Source: Arctopsyche grandis | Lineage: Eukaryota > Arthropoda > Insecta > Trichoptera > Hydropsychidae | Assembly (NCBI RefSeq): GCF_051622035.1 | Contig: NC_135360.1 | Location: 33,311,206-33,375,205, forward strand | DNA length: 64,000 bases | Reading direction: 5' to 3' | Shown: positions 35,475 to 46,808 of the stretch, in pieces | Position numbering within the stretch: position 1 is the stretch's first letter | How the letters are laid out: every line of letters starts with the position of its first letter | The notes under the pieces: model-generated | The model's database searches: none | What the model saw: only the letters and a program-made list of their open reading frames with translations | Told to the model about the DNA's origin: nothing | Program-made: the position numbers and the translations under genes

Positions 35475-37544
35475 TTATCTCTTCTTAAATCCTTTTTTGA
35501 ATTTCTGAACCTTTGAACCGAGCACTTTCCTTCCCTTGCCAGGTTTCTTATCATTATTTTTAAACGACCCCTTAGATTTTCCAAATTTCGGGCCACGATC
35601 GTTTTTACTACTTTTGTTGTCTTGTTCATCTTCTGCATTTCGCGCTTTCCAACCATATTTAGGATGTCCAGAACGTCCGCCTTTCCATTTCTTACCGTCC
35701 CTGTCTGGTTTTGTCGAATCGTTGCGTTTTTTAAACTTGCCCGAATTTCGATTATCTTTAGAAGAACCGGCAGAGCGATATTCTTTTTTGACAGATTCGT
35801 CAAATTTAACTTTTTTCTTAGGCACCCGTAATTTGGTATCGTCACTTGGCTGTCGTCGCTTTCTATTATCGGACTTCTTTGTGAATAAATCTGTAACAAA
35901 AATTATAACATAATATTTGACTGGGTTTTGTTTCCCATTTGAACATGTTTACACAAAATAAACCAAAATTACCGTATTCTGGCTCTTCGCCAACTTCCTG
36001 TCTATAATATTCGGCATCGTCGTCTTCTTCCATACCACCAGATTCTCTGAGAGACTCTGCTGCGGCCATTTCCATAAGTCTAATAAAACAGATACATACA
36101 TAATAAAAAATTCAATAAACAAACTTCAAATTAAAATATATCAAAAAAATACCGTTGAGTTTCAGTTTTCTCTTTCTTCTTTTTAATACCATCTAATGAT
36201 TTTTTCTTATGTTCTTCTTTCATAACTTCCTTTTGTTTGACATTTTCATTTTGTACTTTTTTGCGATTTTCTTTCAATTTCCTTTAAATTGAAATGTAAA
36301 ATATTGTAATATTATCAAATTCAAATATACATACATATTTATAAACAATATATAATAAATAATAACCGTTTAGCTTCTCTTTTCTTTCGTATTTCTTCTT
36401 TTTCATCTTCAGTTTTGTTAATGAATTCGTGGAACAAAACTTCACCATCCATTAATCCATCCTCGATCTTCACTAGTTGCATCGTCAATCTTGGTCCAAG
36501 CTCTGACAGTCTCACTGCAGATTGACCATCAGCTCTAGCCCCTCTAGAGCTCAAAGTTTGAGGCAGAACTACCTGAGCACTCGGATCATCCTCTTGTTCA
36601 CTCTCCGATAACATTCCAGCCCTACAAATCAATAAGAAATATGAAAACCCAACATATCAAACACAATACACATAGTACTTATATATCAACAAGTATACTT
36701 TTCGAAAAATTCTGCCATATCAGCACATCGACTTAAATTCGGCACTTTTCCTTGGACAATCTTTTTAGTGCCCCGAGTTAATCCGACGGGCGACATCTTA
36801 ACATAATAATGTCGAAAATCGACGAGTTTTGTGTCTGGATTGTAATTCAACAAAACACACCTTCGTATAGTTTTAAGTTTAATCTGAAACAATCAATGAA
36901 AAATGATTAAAAGTTCACTGCAACTTTTTTATAACTAACCCCTCGTACTTACATTAGAAACGTTTATTGTTGGGAACATATTTTGAAACATGTTAGCCAT
37001 CAACTTCAAGTGCATTCCTTCGCCGGAAAAACTGTTCATCACGATAAGTGGCGAACTGTGAAAGGCTCTTTTCAAAAAGTACTGCTTTTTCAAACTAGAT
37101 ATAACGTCTCGCGAGAAGGAGAAATTGTGAACTTTGAACGTCAATGTGGGACCTCTTGGCATCCTCGAAATTTTCAAATATAAGCCTAGCTTCGTCATGC
37201 TGAACACACACATATGAGACACGTGTAGGTATCCAGCAACGGAGACAAAATCTTTGATACTGTTGTTTTTTCTTTCCTGCAACACGTCGAGCATTATTAT
37301 TTATATAAAGCTACGGGAAACTGATAACTAAAATAGGATGTATACGTACTTTGAGTTGGGAAGCCGTAAAGGGTTCCATCAGTTGTCTGAAGTCTCTGGT
37401 GAGTTCTGTGGTATGTTTGGATGGTAATCCTCGGTGTATGACGAAGGAGTGAGGAGCTTTGGTGATATTTTCCGGTTCTGGAGCTGCTTTGGCGGCTCGA
37501 TTTTTTCTGGAGCATCGACCAGTGCCACCTTTACGACGTCCCAT
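35475..37544 (-). CDS. ppan: Peter pan / PPAN, Brix-domain ribosome biogenesis factor (536 aa, 7 exons)
   Basis: This nucleolar protein is needed for large ribosomal subunit maturation (family knowledge). Minus-strand exons are 37544-37350, 37276-36953, 36883-36699, 36621-36367, 36281-36153, 36079-35973 and 35890-35475. They give 1611 nt, exactly 537 codons. MGRRKGGTGRCSRKNRAAKA starts a basic N-terminus. The Brix domain spans roughly residues 30-290, with HSFVIHRGLP, FTASQLKERKNNSIKDFVSV, GPTLTFKVHNFSF and LLNYNPDTKLVDFRHYYVKM. FVSVAGYLHVSHMCVFS and NLSRCADMAEFFEK are also typical. The C-terminus is strongly Lys-rich (GRKVLGSKVQKFKKGFKKR), as expected of a nucleolar protein. An in-frame ATG 28 codons upstream is disfavoured because MGRRKGG matches family starts. 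Confidence 0.94.
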
Positions 37545-37892
37545 TTTCCTGGGTGATGTGGACGCGAATATTAGCAAAAACAAACTTCTCGATATCAAAG
37601 CCGCGTTGTGGCGAACCACGTGCGTCAACTGTCAGTCAGAGCGACGCGGCCATAACACGATACAATCACGCCTAAGCTAAGCCTTCAAATTTGACGATTA
37701 CAGACACAAATTATAATTTTCTTTTGGACGATCGTGATGTGACTCATAATAATAATCCAATTACCCTGTATCATATACATATATAACAGCGATATTCTGT
37801 GTGTCTATTTGTGTGCGATAACGATCGCCGTACTATAATAGTCGTTTTGATTCGAAATATTATCTACTTCATAGCTAAAACACTGCCAATAA

Positions 37893-38700
37893 AGGTATGT
37901 TTATACCTAGTCGGCACGTACCGACTTCAGCAGGTATCCGGCCGTACGAAAAGTATTCTTTGGTACATTTTGTATGGGTATATTCATACCAACCGTCACG
38001 TTTACGCCACGGCAGGCTTACAGCAGTACCCAACATTTCCTGTTCATACCTTACAGCAACATCCGTCAACGTATCGATCCGTTTTTTTGGCCATCGTGGA
38101 AATATACACGCGAATTACGTGCCATGAGTCTGCCGCTTTGCTGTTTTGGACCAATTATCGATAGTGACAGTTGACAGCTGTTCAATCTTTCGATATGGTT
38201 TTGGCGCAAATATTTAAAATTGTTTTTAATTTTTTACGGAAATATTTAAAAAAAATTTGTCCATCATCCACAAGCTCCTTATACAGTGTCCAAAACTCTC
38301 CTTCGGTTTTTCTATTTTTTAACATGGGATGCACATCAAAACGCCTCCGTGCTTTTTTATTGCCTTCTTGAGCTTCTTCTTCCAACAACAGCGCGATTAT
38401 ACATAATTTTTTGTTCGATAAACGTCGAAACATTTTTGCTGACTTGTATTCTGACGCGTAGCTACGAATGCACGTGTATGCATTCATATTGTAAGTACTC
38501 GACAATACGACGTAAGCAATATTGCGCCGTATCGTCATGGCCTGTAATGTATAAGTAAGCCGATTTTGCTTTGCACTCGGCCAAAGTGCTGTGAACGTGA
38601 CGTGACGTGTAGGTAGATATGAATAGAAATATAATAAAATGACATATTTGAAACGGAGTCGTGCAGTGCTGTTAAGTATGAACAGACCTTTAAACGTACA
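37893..38700. mobile_element. PIF/Harbinger-like element with transposase-family fragment
   Basis: Ends TAAAGGTATGTTTATACC and GTATGAACAGACCTTTA are inverted. The minus-strand frame 38538-38182 contains KARRRFDVHPMLKNRKTEGE, then FKYFR, which resembles the N-terminal region of Harbinger-associated proteins (W/DVHP..R..GEF). The nuclease domain is absent, so this is a non-autonomous derivative. Related sequence lies at 28665-29008. Confidence 0.55.
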
Positions 38701-38905
38701 ATTATAATCCCTGCGCTACAAACGATTGCAAAACTAGCGGGCGCATGCTTATTTCGCTGCATGCTCATTTCATACTTTTGTCTCGGCTTTTGCCATTTTA
38801 AACTTGCCAGAAAGATCCAACTTAATTTTAAGAATTGCCAATCATCAATGTACATCGAAATGTCATCTGCGCAACCCCATGAATATTTCGTCTTTTGCAC
38901 ATGCT
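38700..38905. repeat. Half copy of the foldback element
   Basis: TTAAACTTGCCAGAAAGATC and CAACTTAATTTTAAGAATTG parallel the right arm of the palindrome at 45988-46375. The stretch from here to 39293 holds no gene. Confidence 0.45.
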
Positions 38906-39293
38906 GAAATTCAAACAGTTAAAATTCAATCGAAATGAACATACAGCTGTAGCAAACCCGATTATAATACGAACATACAGGTCAACAAAATACTTCTATA
39001 TATACTGTTTGCTACCAATTTTTCCTCTAGGGCAATAAGACTCTGGGCATTTAGCACCATCTATTGAATATTTATTTAATTAATTAATTTTTCTATTGGT
39101 GTTTTATGTTTTTATACATATGTATGTAGATAGGTAGGTAGTTTTTATCATTTTATTTCATATGAAACAATTAAATATAAATATTAAATTAAATCTATTT
39201 CAAAGGTATTTGAAAAAAATACGACCGCGTGCGGATCGAACAAAGGGCTGACACATTTCTTTTACTATTTTTTTATTTAATAACTTAATATAC

Positions 39294-39678
39294 TGTTGCG
39301 TAGGGGTGGGTGGAGGATCCAAGTAAAAGGCCAACAGTCGTTTCCCAGCATTTATTGATGATTAAGGAGATACACGCACTGTCAGTGATCAGTCCAGAAT
39401 GACATGATATCGCCTACGTACCGCCTTATAAAGGGTAGATCTCTCAGGACGCCTAATCTGTTAACCTGTTGTATAGTCACGTATTTGGATATGTATTTCC
39501 ACGACATTGGGTCTCCCCGTACCGATTCTGAGAAATAACTAATAACGGTCATTGTTTAGCCTAAATGCACTTAAAGTCCAGATATAATCCTTGGAAGTAA
39601 GTGCAAGCACTTAGTTAATCCGATAACAGATATCCGTTGGTCTAAGTGCAATTCGCTCAATCCGCGGCGTACGTAACA
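39294..39678 (-). mobile_element. Solo LTR (385 bp) with 4-bp ATAC duplication
   Basis: On the plus strand it runs TGTTGCGTAGGGGTGG to GGCGTACGTAACA, flanked by ATAC at 39290-39293 and 39679-39682. It is the reverse-orientation relative of 14479-14875. No internal region is present. Confidence 0.7.
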
Positions 39679-39817
39679 ATACCATAGCCCATGCGATGAT
39701 ATTTCATCGGACACAACACTAGTCAATGTATAATGTATAGATACTTCAAAAGTATAAAAAAAAATCCAATACTCCCCGCACTTTTAACCCTCCGAGTATT
39801 TTTTTTACTTTTTACCT

Positions 39818-39936
39818 ACATACAGTTAAGAATTTTTCATAACTGTATGTATGTAAAAACTTTTACAGTTTACTGGTACATGAAATTTGCAATTCCTAGT
39901 TTATCAATACACATGAATTGTGTATTGATAAACTGT
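39818..39936. repeat. Two adjacent short hairpins
   Basis: ACATACAGTTAAGAATTTTT pairs with ATAACTGTATGTATGTA. AGTTTATCAATACACA and TGTGTATTGATAAACT (39899-39935) form a perfect 16-bp stem with a 5-base loop. Confidence 0.5.
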
Positions 39937-40422
39937 CGGTGTCTGCAATGGTGTCACCTTAATGGTTTCCATGGGTTTCCGGAAACCCGTTATTTAATCT
40001 AAAAATTATTCTAATATATATAATTTTTTTCAAAAACTATACAAATCTTGAAAATTTAACGAACTTTCATGTAATAGTGTCTTGGACGAAAAAAAATGTA
40101 AATATAATATATTATGTATATATATATTTTTTTCAAAATAATTTGAAACCAGTTGTTGCGAACTGCAGCGATGTACTTTTCTCTTTCTAATACACTTTTC
40201 TACAGAATGAAAAATATGGATAAAGTTCTCCCGCAAAGATTGGAAAATGTCGAAATTAAAAAAAAATTGATAGGGTGACAATCAAAACTGGAAAAAGTCG
40301 AAAATTAAAAATAATCTCATAAATAATAGCCGAAATCGAAAAAGGTTAATTACAGATTCGAATATATTGTTGGTAGAATTTGTCTTTTTGAGCATAATAT
40401 ATGTATGATCACTTTTGATTAA

Positions 40423-40566
40423 GGTGTCTAACAACGTTTGTGTGCATATTGTCAAAAAGTAATACGTAAGTTTGTATTGTGTTAATGTTCATTGATTTAA
40501 ATTTTTTTAATGCAATGGTCAAACTCGGTATTTTTGACAATATGTTCACGAGCGTTGTTAGAACCT
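40423..40566. mobile_element. TIR MITE (about 144 bp), possibly TTAA-flanked
   Basis: Ends GGTGTCTAACAACG and CGTTGTTAGAACCT, with further inverted match through CATATTGTCAAAAA and TTTTTGACAATATG. TTAA lies at 40419-40422 and 40567-40570. The next 300 bp hold no feature. Confidence 0.55.
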
Positions 40567-40881
40567 TTAAATAGGAATAAAATAATAATATTAATTATTA
40601 TTATTTAATATAAATTATGACTAGTTTGAACGGTCTGCATGAAATCTGACAACCCTACATCATGGGACTCAAATAGGGTTGTCAGAAAACTGGACGACAA
40701 AATAATACGTCAAATATAAATGCATTAAAATATTTTTAGTGTTCTCTTTATTAAAATGAATTACGCTATTACAATAACGGCCAAGTTGCAATTTAAGTTA
40801 TTAAGTTATGGATGATGTAATTTTATCAGCAGCTTTAAACATTTTTTTTGCTTTCTGAAATAAATAAAGCAGAAAAATGAT

Positions 40882-41199
40882 TTACTCAAGAGTATAACCC
40901 AACTTCAACGATCCCGAATCGAGATCTGTAACCTCATCCACAACCCCATAAAATGCAAGCAGTTCGATTGCATCATCAGGTTCTGCAATATCACCGTCCT
41001 CGATTCTGGATCGTTGAAGTTGTGAAGTTGTCACCAGCAACAGTTGTTTATTTGAATAACTATTTGCACGAAATTTGTACAGGGACGTCATTTCAGCTAT
41101 TTCCATGATGGGGTAGGTAAAACTTGACCAGTTTGTGGTTTTTTTTTGTTGATTGTGATTAATATTTATAAATTTATTTATTGTGAAATTTCTGTACAA
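40882..41199 (-). CDS. Hypothetical open frame, possible last exon
   Basis: The frame is 105 codons. Its C-terminal half is acidic (SRIEDGDIAEPDDAIELLAF), unlike random AT-rich translation. I recognise no domain. It may be a terminal exon of the neighbouring minus-strand gene at 41227, or an unrelated remnant. No good acceptor was pinned down, so treat it as weak. Confidence 0.25.
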   Translation of the reverse strand: MYRNFTINKFININHNQQKKTTNWSSFTYPIMEIAEMTSLYKFRANSYSNKQLLLVTTSQLQRSRIEDGDIAEPDDAIELLAFYGVVDEVTDLDSGSLKLGYTLE

Positions 41200-41226
41200 T
41201 ATAAAACATCAGGTCCTGGATATATT

Positions 41227-41763
41227 TCATTGTTCTGATAATGCCATCATGAGCTCAATTTGCATTTTCTTTAAAGTTGCTATAATACTCTCAATTCCTC
41301 TCTTGGTAATATTAATGATGATTATCATTTTTTTCACCATTTGAATCGGACGTGGGAACTTAGTCTGAACCAGATCCAACAATGACTGTACAACTGGGTC
41401 CTGTGAAACGCCATGCTGAAGGATTTTCGATTGAATTTGGTCTACTATAGAATTTACTTTCGGTTTGGATTGCCGCACCTCTTCCTTAGTGCCTGAACCG
41501 TTCTCTGGCAATATAACGTTAGATGCTGACGAATCTCTATTTCCTATGGCTCTCGTGACACTTTTTTTACTTATGTGTAGATCCAGTGCTGAATTTTCAT
41601 ATTTTAAGGAGTCAATTAGTTTTGCCAAGTTTTTCACAAGTTCCGTGACTTCTGGAGCTGCAAAGTCCACGAATAAAGCAAGAAGTAGCACATTTGCGAT
41701 TTGCATATTATCGACGTAGATATTAAACGTGACTGAGACCGAATCCACAAACCAAATTGTCAA
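41227..41763 (-). CDS. Putative small secreted protein, no recognised family
   Basis: A single open frame of 178 codons has a second in-frame ATG at 41706. From that ATG the protein starts MQIANVLLLALFVDFAAPEV, which looks like a signal peptide with a hydrophobic core. The mature part is about 140 residues, mixed charged, without cysteine pairs, rich in I/K/S, and amphipathic in its second half (DPVVQSLLDLVQTKF, IESIIATLKKMQ). An AATAAA-like signal is not obvious after the stop. A TATA-like TTTTATATATAA lies upstream on the same strand at about 41878-41889. The neighbours are LINE fragments and PPCS. It could be a lineage-specific secreted gene or a chance frame; the signal peptide and TATA placement favour the first. 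Confidence 0.4.
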   Translation of the reverse strand: MTIWFVDSVSVTFNIYVDNMQIANVLLLALFVDFAAPEVTELVKNLAKLIDSLKYENSALDLHISKKSVTRAIGNRDSSASNVILPENGSGTKEEVRQSKPKVNSIVDQIQSKILQHGVSQDPVVQSLLDLVQTKFPRPIQMVKKMIIIINITKRGIESIIATLKKMQIELMMALSEQ

Positions 41764-41875
41764 TGCTTTATAATCGATTACAATAAAATCTTATTGGATT
41801 TCAATATATTATTGGAAACAAACAAGCGTTAGAAACAAACAAACAAAATCCAATGCATCTTGCGTTGAAATTCAT

Positions 41876-41890
41876 ATTATATATAAAATC
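41876..41890 (-). promoter_or_regulatory. TATA-like box upstream of the putative secreted gene
   Basis: On the minus strand TTTTATATATAA lies about 115 bp before the 41763 ATG and 170 bp before the 41706 ATG. The whole region is AT-rich, so chance occurrence is likely enough to keep confidence low. Confidence 0.25.
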
Positions 41891-42007
41891 TCTTTCTATT
41901 ATAATAGAAGAAGTGCAAATCTGGCAGAAAAAATGATAATTTTTTTTTCATAATTTACTCCAGTTAATAAATTGTCTTCAAATAAAACAAAAGGAATTGC
42001 CAAGACT

Positions 42008-42225
42008 ATTAAAAGATGAAAACTTGAATACTTTGATCACGTAATGCGACACCATGAGACGTATCAACTCCTGCATATCATTCAAGGGAAGATCTGCGGA
42101 AGGAGAGGCTCCGGAAGAAGGACGTCCTGGCTGAAAAACCTGAGGAAATGGTCCAACCAAAAAAAAACTGCACTGTTCTGGGCAGCGGCTAACAAAATCA
42201 TCATAATATCATCATAAGGCACTAG
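42008..42225 (+). mobile_element. RTE-like LINE, 3'-terminal coding fragment
   Basis: The plus-strand frame reads KLEYFDHVMRHHETYQLL, then IQGKICGRRGSGRRTSWL, then WAAANK. This is the conserved end of RTE-type reverse transcriptases (GHVMR..KYQLLQLIIQGKI). Confidence 0.65.
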
Positions 42226-42249
42226 GAGAAGAAGAACTGTCTTCTAATT

Positions 42250-42836
42250 AAAATTCTGATATTTATTATCACTCAAACACCGGTGATCTAACGTTGGATC
42301 GAGAGGTATTAAAAAGAAACAAAAGATTTAAAGACCTGGGTACTTGGTTAAATGAAGAGATGGACCCAGATGAAGATTTAAGATGGCTAAAAGAGCGTTT
42401 ATCAAATTAAGGCGGCGTTTACAAACAAGCATCTCAATCTTCGTACGCGTTTGAGATTCACGAAGAGCTACGTCTGGACAGTGTTGCTACTTGGATGTGA
42501 AACGTGGACTCTGAAGAAAAGGATGATCAGCCGCATTGAAGCTCTTGAGATGCGGGTCTACAGGCGTATGCTGAAGATTCCAAAGAAGTATCAAATGAAG
42601 CTGTCCTCGGCATGGGAACTTGTTTCTGTCATCGAGAGGAGAAAGATGGAGTATCTCGGACACATGATACGATGGGAAAAATATAAGTTAGAAAATGGAT
42701 TAGCAGGAAGAGGTTGTCTGGGCTTCGAAACATGCGCATGTGGACCTGAAGAGCTGTTCCGAGCCGATCCGATGCGGATATCTGCAAATAATCGACGTCA
42801 ACGTCCGGATACGGATATGTTATTAAGAAGAAGATA
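42250..42836 (+). mobile_element. RTE-like LINE, second fragment
   Basis: RFKDLGTWLNEEMDPDEDLR, LLLGCETWTLKKRMISRIEA, MRVYRRMLKIP and RKMEYLGHMIRWEKYKL are RTE reverse-transcriptase C-terminal blocks. Frames are broken (a stop follows KERLSN), so it is an inactive remnant of a different copy from 42008-42225. Confidence 0.7.
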
Positions 42837-42974
42837 AACTCTAAGAACACGATATAGCTCATGATTGCCGAGTAATGAAATAATCAAAGAAAAACAATAC
42901 AATTTATTTAACCCAATACAAAAATAATTTCATTATGAACAACAACAATAACCAATAAATTTCCATAAAAACAT

Positions 42975-45421
42975 TCAGTGAGAGTCCAATTGTTTGATGT
43001 GTTCCTTGTGGCACGATATCACATTCTTTACGATAGATTCTTCAATTTCGATCCCTGAATCCATTTCTTCAGTATTCAAATTGATTACGAAACTGGTCTC
43101 AGGCGTGACGAATGTGACTTGATGTCGTCTCGTTTGTAAAACGTTAGCAATCACTAACTACAATGGAAGATAAATCTCAAATTATTCAACAATCAGAATA
43201 TAACAAACTGTTTTATGCGTTTGGCGAGTTCACCTTATGCTTGTATTTATTGAGAGCATGCCTCGACTTGGATATAAGTAGGTTTTCATCAGTTTCCAAT
43301 TTGAACGACACCACATACGCTCGCGGTACCCAATTATTAACGAGCGGAGTCAACATTTTGGGCACCAATTGTAACTGGATAACAGGCGCTCCTTCCCCAG
43401 ATTGCATTTTATGAGTAGGCTGTAAAACGATTTAATGTCAGCTGAAAACTAAACATTCATTTTCACTAAGACAGCAGTACGGCTCGGTGTTTGCGTTTAT
43501 GTTTAGCACCGAGAGGTTACCAGGCTCGATCCTATGCTAATCTTTGATTCAGACTTGAATATATTTGTGGCTCCAAGTCGATCGTTTCCTATTAGAGTTT
43601 GCCAATTAATCTGATTTCATTGTTGAAACGGTTCCTCCATCAAATTGGCAAACACCATCTGAATTTGATTGATGTACACCAAATATCTGAATTTGATTTA
43701 TGTACAATATGTAAAAGTATAAATCCATAAATGTCTCTATGGATTAATTCATTAATTGTTAATTTCGTCTTCTTCATCCTCTTGAAATGCAGCGATTTAT
43801 GTTATTTCATTTTCATTACAATCAATGTACACTCGTCATTACTAACGCCCGGACCCAGAGGGTGCCGCGTATTGTTCAAATGTTGTAAATGCATTGTTAA
43901 AGGTTTGCCGAACCTTTTTTACAAAGGATTTACAACAATGAAACAATGAGCGGCACCTTGGCTAACCTACCTCTAGTCATTACAGATCTCTCCAATGCGA
44001 CGAGTGTACGAGAACAGTCAGACAACGTATACAGTACGTTCAATAAACATCGAATACAATAATTAATCAAATACAGAAATAATAATCATAGAGACATCTA
44101 TAGATTTCAGATATCTGTGTGTATAATTTCTACAAATTATACAAACAGATTTTTGTGACAACAGGAAATGATCTATTACCAATTTTCAGGAACCGTTTCA
44201 ACAATGATCAGATAAAATTGGCAAACTCTGATAGAGAAACGATCGATTTGGAGTCAAAAAACCCCCAAATCTAACCAGCAGTTTGACGAGTCGAACCATC
44301 GATCGCAGTGGTGCTAAATATATAAGCTACCATTAAGCCAAACTGCTGGCTTATGAATGAAAATGCTGCAATGTTTTTAATTAATTGTCTAGGAAGGCGC
44401 ATTGGGGTTTACTTGCAAGGCCTTCCTGGTATATATCTATGTAAAAATAAAATAAAATAAAATTCAAACGAACAAAAACCATCCTCACCATTTCGTTGCT
44501 AGGAACGTAGAAGTCGGACACGGCAGCCGCTAAATATAATAAACAATTAGCACCCGAAGATGTCAAACATTCACAAGCAACCCTCAACAACCATAAGTAG
44601 TCGGAGACTGTTGTAAAGGATACGTATAAAATTTTATTTTCCCGGTGGGCTGATTTGTATTTCGATAATATCGGCTTTATCGTATTTATGTAGTTGGACT
44701 TTACTGGAAAATATAAAATAAAAATATACATATAAGTGATCATTAATTTTTATCGAACTGAATATTTTTATGAAATGAAAAATTTTACAAATTGAATGTA
44801 ACATATTCATGAAAATTATCAACAAAAAAGAGATACCGTGACTTGATATCAGGTAAAGAACTCAATTAGGGGCCCACTCTAATATATGTACATATATATT
44901 AAAATACTAGAATTGAATTTCGTTTAAATGACTTATGATATACAGTATTGTATGAAATATATACAAGTAATAGTAAATAACACACCGTTTATTGCAACAT
45001 CGGAGCCTTTTTCTTGAATTTCCAACATGTCTAAAAATTTCTGTCCGCCAAAATGTCTTGAAAAGGGTTCTAAAGATTTTTGTCTATACATGAATATAAC
45101 AGCGTAGCCATTGTCTAAAAAATACTCGGCAGAAGCTGCTCCTCTAGTGCCGGCACTGAAGTTGTCAACGAAACGCACTGTGTTGTGCTCTAAAGGTACA
45201 GTCGTCCCACCAGACTGAAATGAAGAAAGTTGAATCAGTTTAAAAGTTAGGTGGGATTATGATTATAAGTGTCGAGGTATAGTACACAGACTAACAGTCA
45301 AGAGTACTATTTTATTAGGCTGGTGATGTTTGCAGAAGTCTGTTATTTGCTGACGATGTTCTGGGAGCTCTGCTGGAGGCGCATGACTTGCATAGAAATG
45401 CTCCCATTCTGCTGTGGACAT
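42975..45421 (-). CDS. PPCS: Phosphopantothenate-cysteine ligase (312 aa, 5 exons)
   Basis: The enzyme ligates cysteine to 4'-phosphopantothenate, the second step of coenzyme A synthesis, in the cytosol. Minus-strand exons are 45421-45296, 45214-44986, 44703-44489, 43419-43234 and 43157-42975, giving 939 nt and 312 residues (human 311). The start [13 protein letters not shown] fits insect family members. Core motifs are [20 protein letters not shown] (across intron 1), [44 protein letters not shown] and [12 protein letters not shown]. The C-terminus [20 protein letters not shown] leads to [12 protein letters not shown]. Exon 3 must be read from the TA|AAG acceptor, and the alternative frame there is a shadow. 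Intron 3 holds two SINE copies and a palindromic MITE. Confidence 0.94.
43472..43715 (+). repeat. tRNA-derived SINE, plus strand, in PPCS intron 3
   Basis: Head CAGCAGTACGGCTCGGTG with B-box-like GGCTCGATCC, then the family core CGATCGTTTCCTATTAGAGT and CATTGTTGAAACGGTTCC. It is in opposite orientation to the copy at 44175-44349. Confidence 0.65.
43843..43975. mobile_element. Palindromic hAT-like MITE, second copy, exact 8-bp duplication
   Basis: It is the same family as 1310-1423. GTCATTAC flanks it at 43835-43842 and 43976-43983. Inverted blocks GGTGCCGC and GCGGCACC lie near the ends. Confidence 0.7.
44175..44462 (-). repeat. SINE head (minus) abutting a SINE tail (plus)
   Basis: 44175-44349 is a minus-strand head with core, including A-box GGCTTAATGGTAGC and B-box GGTTCGACTC. 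44386-44462 is a plus-strand 3' tail (GGCGCATTGGGGTTTACTTG, ending in AAAATAAAAT). Two copies were evidently joined head to head. Confidence 0.6.
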
Positions 45422-45724
45422 TATTCCGGCCTGGCTGTCAAACACCCAACTGTCACTTTCGATGACAGCTGATAACACGTGACGCACTATTGTTCCAGTG
45501 CTGTCAACTACCAACTTTTTAATTTATTAATATTACAAAAGAATCATTTTCAAAATTTCAATGGCTCAAAAGTTTGTGAAAGCTTTCAACGCCGATAGTT
45601 TTTTTTACTATTCTGATACACCGACTTAAATTTCTATAACATGCTTTCCAATTTTTGATGTGAGAGATTCAAGTTTAGGATTGACTCTCATCGTAGGTTT
45701 AAGATTGCAGATCAATTGAGGTTG

Positions 45725-46698
45725 TGTAGGAATATAGCACGACTTGTGCTATTACGAATCAAAATCAGTGATCACATCATCGATCCTGTACAAACAAGCA
45801 TAACTCAAGGGCAACGTCCCCTTCGACCATTCCAGAAGAAAGAGTTCATCGCTTGATCGTAAAACGAATGAAACCCAACAGTGATGTCATCAGGAAACTA
45901 ACACGTGTCCTAAAAGTCGTTAGCTCGTGGCACACGACCGCATTCTTAAACGAACGACGTCCTGGCGCTGACCCCATAGCGGATGCGGTGCATCCGCTCT
46001 AAAATCGCCAGACAAATTGAACGACAGATTAACGGACGGCTGCTTCAAATGCAATTCTCGTCTTCTCGAATGATAGATTGCATATCATATGATGGGTAAC
46101 CTTTCGATGTGCACAGATGCAATTATTAAAATGGTAATTATTAAAATTGAGTTGGGTCAAGATTCGGAACTTATCGAATCTTCCCTTATTAAACTCGCCT
46201 GAAAGATCCAACTCAATTTTAATAATAACCATTTTAATAATTGCATCTGTGCACATCGAAAGGTTACCCGTCATCTGATGTGCAATCAATCATCCGAGAA
46301 TACGAGAATTGCATTTGAAGCAGCCGTCTGTTAATTTGCCGTTCAATTTGTCTGTCGATTTTAGAGCGCATGCACAAAACCCCTATAAAGCACGCGCCCC
46401 GAAAACAAGTCAACACGTGTCCCTAAAACACGTGTCCTGGAAACGAAGACAAAGCATCTGCACACGGCACGCTTCAAGCCAGAACGTATATAAAGCGACG
46501 CACCAGCTCCAGACGCCAGAGTGAACCTCTGGAGTTCAACCAGCTCACTTCTCCGAAGCCCAACCTCTTCGTATATACAATAACCATTGTAACAATTGAA
46601 CAAAAATAAACGATCCTCTTGCAAACACAAACGGTGTTTTCTTAGACCGGAACACGGTCAACACATCTGTCCCGCGTACTAAATTGGTGACCACCGAC
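45725..46698 (+). mobile_element. LTR of a second retroelement family plus leader remnant, split by a foldback element
   Basis: It starts TGTAGGAATATAGCACGACT. The right end is near 46676, followed by a primer-binding-like TGGTGACCACCGAC at 46685-46698. TATATAAAGCG and AATAAACGATCC look like promoter and polyadenylation motifs. A 388-bp foldback (45988-46375) sits inside it. It is an old copy; the internal genes are gone. Confidence 0.55.
45988..46375. repeat. Long foldback palindrome with arms of about 170 bp
   Basis: Left arm 45988-46160 and right arm 46206-46375 are inverted near-copies (GCTCTAAAATCG..AGACAAATTGAACG..; CATCTGTGCACATCGAAAGG). The spacer is about 45 bp. A half copy lies at 38700-38905. 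Confidence 0.75.
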
Positions 46699-46808
46699 TA
46701 CTTAAGTTGTTAGTAAAACTAGTTCGTTGAATTTTGCGGACAGTATTATTCCGTACATCAATACTGCGGACATATTTTTCCGTATACGATGATTCTAGTC
46801 AATGATTT

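Noticed and set aside
44640-44743. Apparent frame break in PPCS exon 3
   Set aside because: One frame stops after SPPGK, but the splice phase from exon 2 (AAC G|TA AAG) selects the other frame, which is open and matches the family.
45422-45514. N-terminal extension of PPCS from an upstream ATG
   Set aside because: The extra 31 residues have no family counterpart; MSTAEWEHF matches known starts.
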